Assembly (NCBI GenBank): GCA_022984795.1
Contig: JALIHJ010000010.1
Coordinates: 186,001-250,000, forward strand
Direction: 5' to 3'
Source of the DNA: Fabrea salina
Lineage: Eukaryota; Ciliophora; Heterotrichea; Heterotrichida; Fabreidae
DNA length: 64,000 nucleotides
Shown: positions 61,086 to 64,000 of the stretch, piece by piece
How positions within the stretch are numbered: position 1 is the stretch's first letter
How the letters are laid out: the number at the start of each line of letters is the position of its first letter
The notes under the pieces: model-generated
What the model saw: the letters and a program-made list of their open reading frames with translations, nothing else
Told to the model about the DNA's origin: nothing
Database searches by the model: none
Translations under genes and position numbers: made by a program

Positions 61086-64000
61086 TTACTTAGAAAACAA
61101 GTTAATTGAAGAGTACTCCTTGCGAGTGTAAGACTTCTTTTTGGGCTTGTAAATGGCTCTGGGTGAGCTGATGGTTTCTTCGTCTTCTGACTCGCTGTTT
61201 GAGCTTTCTTGAACTACCTCTGCTCTCGAACGGGGTCCAAACACTCCTATTGGGTGCAAAGAAAAAGTGGGGTGTCTTAGTTGCAGCGAACTCAGGTCTC
61301 CGTAAGAAAAGTTCTTCTTGGACTTGTTGCTCCAGCCTCTGAGGAGCTCTAAGAACTGAACTATTTCGTTGGCGTCGTTGACGTAGTAGTCAGCAAGACT
61401 AGGCTTCCTCCCAACTGTGCATGTAAAGGATTTGAAGGCTTTTTTGTCAGAAATAATAGAACTCTTTTCTTTGCGGATAGCTTTAACCACTCTGAACATT
61501 TCTTCGTCAGCAATGTCGTCACCTATTGCCAGTACAAAGTCCAAAGGCCCCTTTTTCTCAGAAATCTGTTCAAGAATCCTGTACAAAGTAGTGCCTTTGG
61601 TGATCCCACTAGGCTTCACCTCTACGTAACCCAGACCCGAGGAAACTTCGCATTCGTTCATAAAGGGCTTCAGCAAGATTTCAAGGTGTGAAATTAACTC
61701 TTTGGCCTGCCAGGAGCCCAAGTCAGGGTCGGTGTCTCTGTACTGGAAAACTACTGAGCACTCTTTTTCTTCGATGTAACTTCCTTCAGTTCTAGTCACG
61801 TAAGCACTTATGATCTGCTTGGCTGTTTCTTTCCAGTTGCTGGAGCCTTGTGTCATGAGTTGCCACTGGGACTTGCTGTTCCACCGAATGAACGAGCCGT
61901 ACTCAGCAGCCATTCCCAAGTTGCCTATTTTGCCGTACCACTTTTCAAGTATTCTTCTTTCTCGCCCAGTGATGACAAACACGGTGTTTCTTTCGTCCTT
62001 AACTAAGTCGTCCAGGCAGTTCTGGGTTTTTTCGGAAGGGCCTATGTTTTTGTCGATGTCTTTTTGCTTCAAAAGGTTAGAAAGAGTTCCTTCGTTGTCA
62101 AAGAAAAAAGCTCTGTTTTTAGACTCTCTGTAAGCTGAAAGCACTTGGTCACTTTTGAGGTTTGTGAATTTTTTGCTTAAAGCAATAAGTTTCAAACGGT
62201 CTCCTAAACCGTGTGTGACGTACTGGAAGTGCTTGGTGTCTTTGTGGGCCCTTTTGAGGTCAGTTAAAAAGTTGCGTGCCCACTTGAAAGTGGTGTTGTT
62301 AACTATGTAAGCTAAGTCTCTTTTTCTTTTAGCAGTGGTTCGCGAGTCAGGTGGGTTGGTGATCATATAGTATATTTCGCCTTCAAGCTGTCCCAAGTCA
62401 AAGGGGTTAACTCTTTTAGGACTGCTTAGGGCTCGACTTACACCTGCGAACTCTGAAAGGATGATTTCAGCAGGTTTTTCTTTGTTAATAGCTATGAACT
62501 CAAAAGGAATCAAGCAAAGGCCTTCTCTTAAGCAGCTGTTAATTACTCCTACAGCCATCGACATGTAGGAGTAGCGCATTTCTCTGCCAAACTCTTCCTT
62601 TTTGACTTCTATGATTTCTTTTCCGAACTCTTTGTTGATTTCGTCCTTCAACTGGTTGATTTCTGAAAACACCTGTTCTTTTTCGCTGTCTGAACTGTTT
62701 TTGGCTTGAGTAAGCACCTGCACCAGAAGTACTCGGTTTAGGTACTGAGGCAGGTTCTTAAGTGCTTGTCTGAAAGCGTTGAACTTTAAAATAACTCCAC
62801 TTAGTCTGTGCAGAGGGTCAATTCCTAACAAAACTTTCCTGCCCATGTACTGCATGTTGAGTTGTCTTAGTTGAGTTTTGTAGCTCTCAGTTTCAAGCAC
62901 GTTGGAAATAACTCCAGGTTCTATTCCTAAGTGGCCAATTCTAATCATTATGTGTCTTCCGTAGTAGTTAAGCAACAAGTAACCTCCTCTTGAAAACTGG
63001 TGGTCCACTCCTAGTAGTCTTTTGCAAGAAGCCAAAAAGTGCCTGGCGTACTCAAACAAGTGAAATCCTATTAAGTCACAACACAGCATAGCGTGCAAAA
63101 TGGCTTCTCTGTGAGGCAGTACTCTGTAAACTTCGCTACTGGGAAAAGGCTGGTGCAGGTAAATCCCTATGTTAAGCACTTCGTGGGTTCTTCTTGAAAC
63201 GAAACTAGGAGTTAGTAACAGTTGATGGTCGTGGATCCAAATCCTTTGGTGAGTGTAAGTTTCCATAATGCGGTCAGCAAACCTAGAGTTCACGTTTTTA
63301 TAAGCTTCCCAAAGCTCCAAGGGGTACTGAGGAATGGTTTCAGGGGCAGTTTCAATAATGTTGTTGAAAAGCGGAAAAAGGACTCCGTTGCAAAACTGTA
63401 TGTGCAGAGCCATGGTTTCTTCAGGAACAAAAAGTGGAATGCACTTGTAGCGACTGCGGAGGATCTCTGTGACTTCTTCTTGTTCGTCTTCATCTTCTAT
63501 CCAGATTCCAGGCCAGCCTATCCACAAAAAGTTAATGCCTTCATGAAGGGCTATTTCGTACAGCACTGGGAGCCACAGTCCCCGACTTCTTTCGAAAAGC
63601 CACTTTTCACTTTCTGGGTTGGTGGAGTCGTAGTTGGGGTTGCGGAAGATCTTGACTGGCAAGTTCATGGAAGCCAGAATAATTGAGTCAGAAGTACTGA
63701 ACATTCTGGTCTCGTCAATAGTGACGTCAGGCGTGTCATAAGAGGAATGGGCCAAGTGGGCAGGGATCTCGCTCTGAGTAATGATGTGTCTGGAGATGAG
63801 TGTGTTTTCTTCGTCTTCAACTAAAAGACTGGGGTGGTCTGCAAGCATTTTCCGGTTCTGCTCAATGCTTTCCCAAGACACCTCGCCGTTAAGTATGCGC
63901 ACGTACTTATACTCAACTTCGACGTTTAAGGGAAGACACACAGGTGCAGGGGTAGTCCAAAAGGGGTAGGAAGAAGGAGATGTGGCTAAGTCAGCACCTT
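61086..64000 (-). CDS. Trehalose-6-phosphate synthase/phosphatase with CBM20 (partial)
   Basis: Runs off the right edge, so the start is missing; at least 970 residues are visible. The N-terminal end seen here (SPSSYPFWTTPAPV then VEVEYKYVRILNGEVSWES) is the second half of a CBM20 starch-binding domain. Next is a GT20 trehalose-6-phosphate synthase (IGWPGIW; HDHQLLLTP; GIDPLHRLSGV; VNPFDLGQLEGEIYY) and a HAD-type phosphatase domain (FFDNEGTLSNLL; VFVITGRERRILEKW; AIGDDIADEEMF). The aspartates of FFDNEGTL (one of the canonical DxDGT pair is Asn) may lower phosphatase activity. A starch-binding synthase could sense or sit on storage glucan. Confidence 0.9.
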   Translation of the reverse strand, partial: GADLATSPSSYPFWTTPAPVCLPLNVEVEYKYVRILNGEVSWESIEQNRKMLADHPSLLVEDEENTLISRHIITQSEIPAHLAHSSYDTPDVTIDETRMFSTSDSIILASMNLPVKIFRNPNYDSTNPESEKWLFERSRGLWLPVLYEIALHEGINFLWIGWPGIWIEDEDEQEEVTEILRSRYKCIPLFVPEETMALHIQFCNGVLFPLFNNIIETAPETIPQYPLELWEAYKNVNSRFADRIMETYTHQRIWIHDHQLLLTPSFVSRRTHEVLNIGIYLHQPFPSSEVYRVLPHREAILHAMLCCDLIGFHLFEYARHFLASCKRLLGVDHQFSRGGYLLLNYYGRHIMIRIGHLGIEPGVISNVLETESYKTQLRQLNMQYMGRKVLLGIDPLHRLSGVILKFNAFRQALKNLPQYLNRVLLVQVLTQAKNSSDSEKEQVFSEINQLKDEINKEFGKEIIEVKKEEFGREMRYSYMSMAVGVINSCLREGLCLIPFEFIAINKEKPAEIILSEFAGVSRALSSPKRVNPFDLGQLEGEIYYMITNPPDSRTTAKRKRDLAYIVNNTTFKWARNFLTDLKRAHKDTKHFQYVTHGLGDRLKLIALSKKFTNLKSDQVLSAYRESKNRAFFFDNEGTLSNLLKQKDIDKNIGPSEKTQNCLDDLVKDERNTVFVITGRERRILEKWYGKIGNLGMAAEYGSFIRWNSKSQWQLMTQGSSNWKETAKQIISAYVTRTEGSYIEEKECSVVFQYRDTDPDLGSWQAKELISHLEILLKPFMNECEVSSGLGYVEVKPSGITKGTTLYRILEQISEKKGPLDFVLAIGDDIADEEMFRVVKAIRKEKSSIISDKKAFKSFTCTVGRKPSLADYYVNDANEIVQFLELLRGWSNKSKKNFSYGDLSSLQLRHPTFSLHPIGVFGPRSRAEVVQESSNSESEDEETISSPRAIYKPKKKSYTRKEYSSINLFSK

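Noticed and set aside
1-64000. UGA read as Trp (Blepharisma/Loxodes code)
   Set aside because: TGA ends the cotransporter (9626), MYB (22147) and 34683 genes at sensible places, and dozens of long genes with many Trp use only TGG.
1-64000. Transposons, retroelements, CRISPR arrays, telomeric repeats, rRNA or tRNA genes
   Set aside because: I looked for transposase, reverse transcriptase or capsid motifs, terminal repeats and cloverleaf motifs in gaps and saw none; gaps are too short for most of them.

Overview
The window looks like a gene-dense macronuclear chromosome segment of a heterotrich ciliate, most like Stentor. Ten introns of exactly 15 nt (all GTAA...TAG with an A at position 10) interrupt genes whose protein homology continues across them. 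TAA, TAG and TGA all end genes, and no long reading frame uses an in-frame TGA for Trp or TAA/TAG for Gln, so the standard code applies. That combination fits Stentor better than Blepharisma or Loxodes (UGA = Trp) or Condylostoma. I count 52 genes in 64 kb on both strands. I recognised no transposon, rRNA, tRNA, telomere or CRISPR. The longest stretch between genes is about 256 bp.

Layout. 1-8905 (minus): SPAG17/PF6-like cilium protein (runs off the left edge), carbonic-anhydrase-like, TMEM131-like, importin alpha, CDC20/CDH1-like. 8938-13341: VTI1 SNARE, K-Cl cotransporter, papain-like pseudoprotease. 13388-19833: KXD1-like, an unknown, sugar transporter, an unknown, two-pore channel, 2OG-Fe oxygenase. 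19841-26959: coiled-coil zinc protein, R2R3 MYB, coiled coil, TVP15/COPI-associated-like, PP6 SAPS subunit, CCDC47, IQ protein. 27216-34979: DYRK kinase, coiled coil, BPI/LBP protein, CFAP36, ribosomal eL8, ISD11, AT-hook peptide, an unknown. 35033-43827: repeat protein with FxPxI motifs, two tandem inositol-polyphosphate kinases, vWA protein, bystin, coiled coil, V-ATPase e, an unknown. 43851-51793: MAEA/GID9, SAM50, ATG7, GPCR, dual-specificity phosphatase, a one-TM protein, a pyruvate-kinase-like protein. 51799-64000: WD40-ankyrin-ion channel fusion, two small or Zn-binding proteins, Tctex1 dynein light chain, RbfA-like, thiolase, eIF4A, and a CBM20-trehalose-6-phosphate synthase/phosphatase (runs off the right edge).

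Most genes are ordinary housekeeping or ciliary genes, and neighbours do not form obvious pathways. Four things stand out. First, packing: head-to-head start codons lie as little as 5 bp apart, convergent stop codons touch or overlap, and one stop/start pair is fused as TAAATG. Second, three enzyme-family proteins (pyruvate kinase, alpha-carbonic anhydrase, papain) have lost key catalytic residues. Third, bystin has a single 103-nt GC-rich, hairpin-containing intron among otherwise 15-nt introns. Fourth, there are unusual domain fusions (WD40 + ion channel; CBM20 + TPS/TPP). Family assignments are from recognition of motifs by eye; no searches were run.
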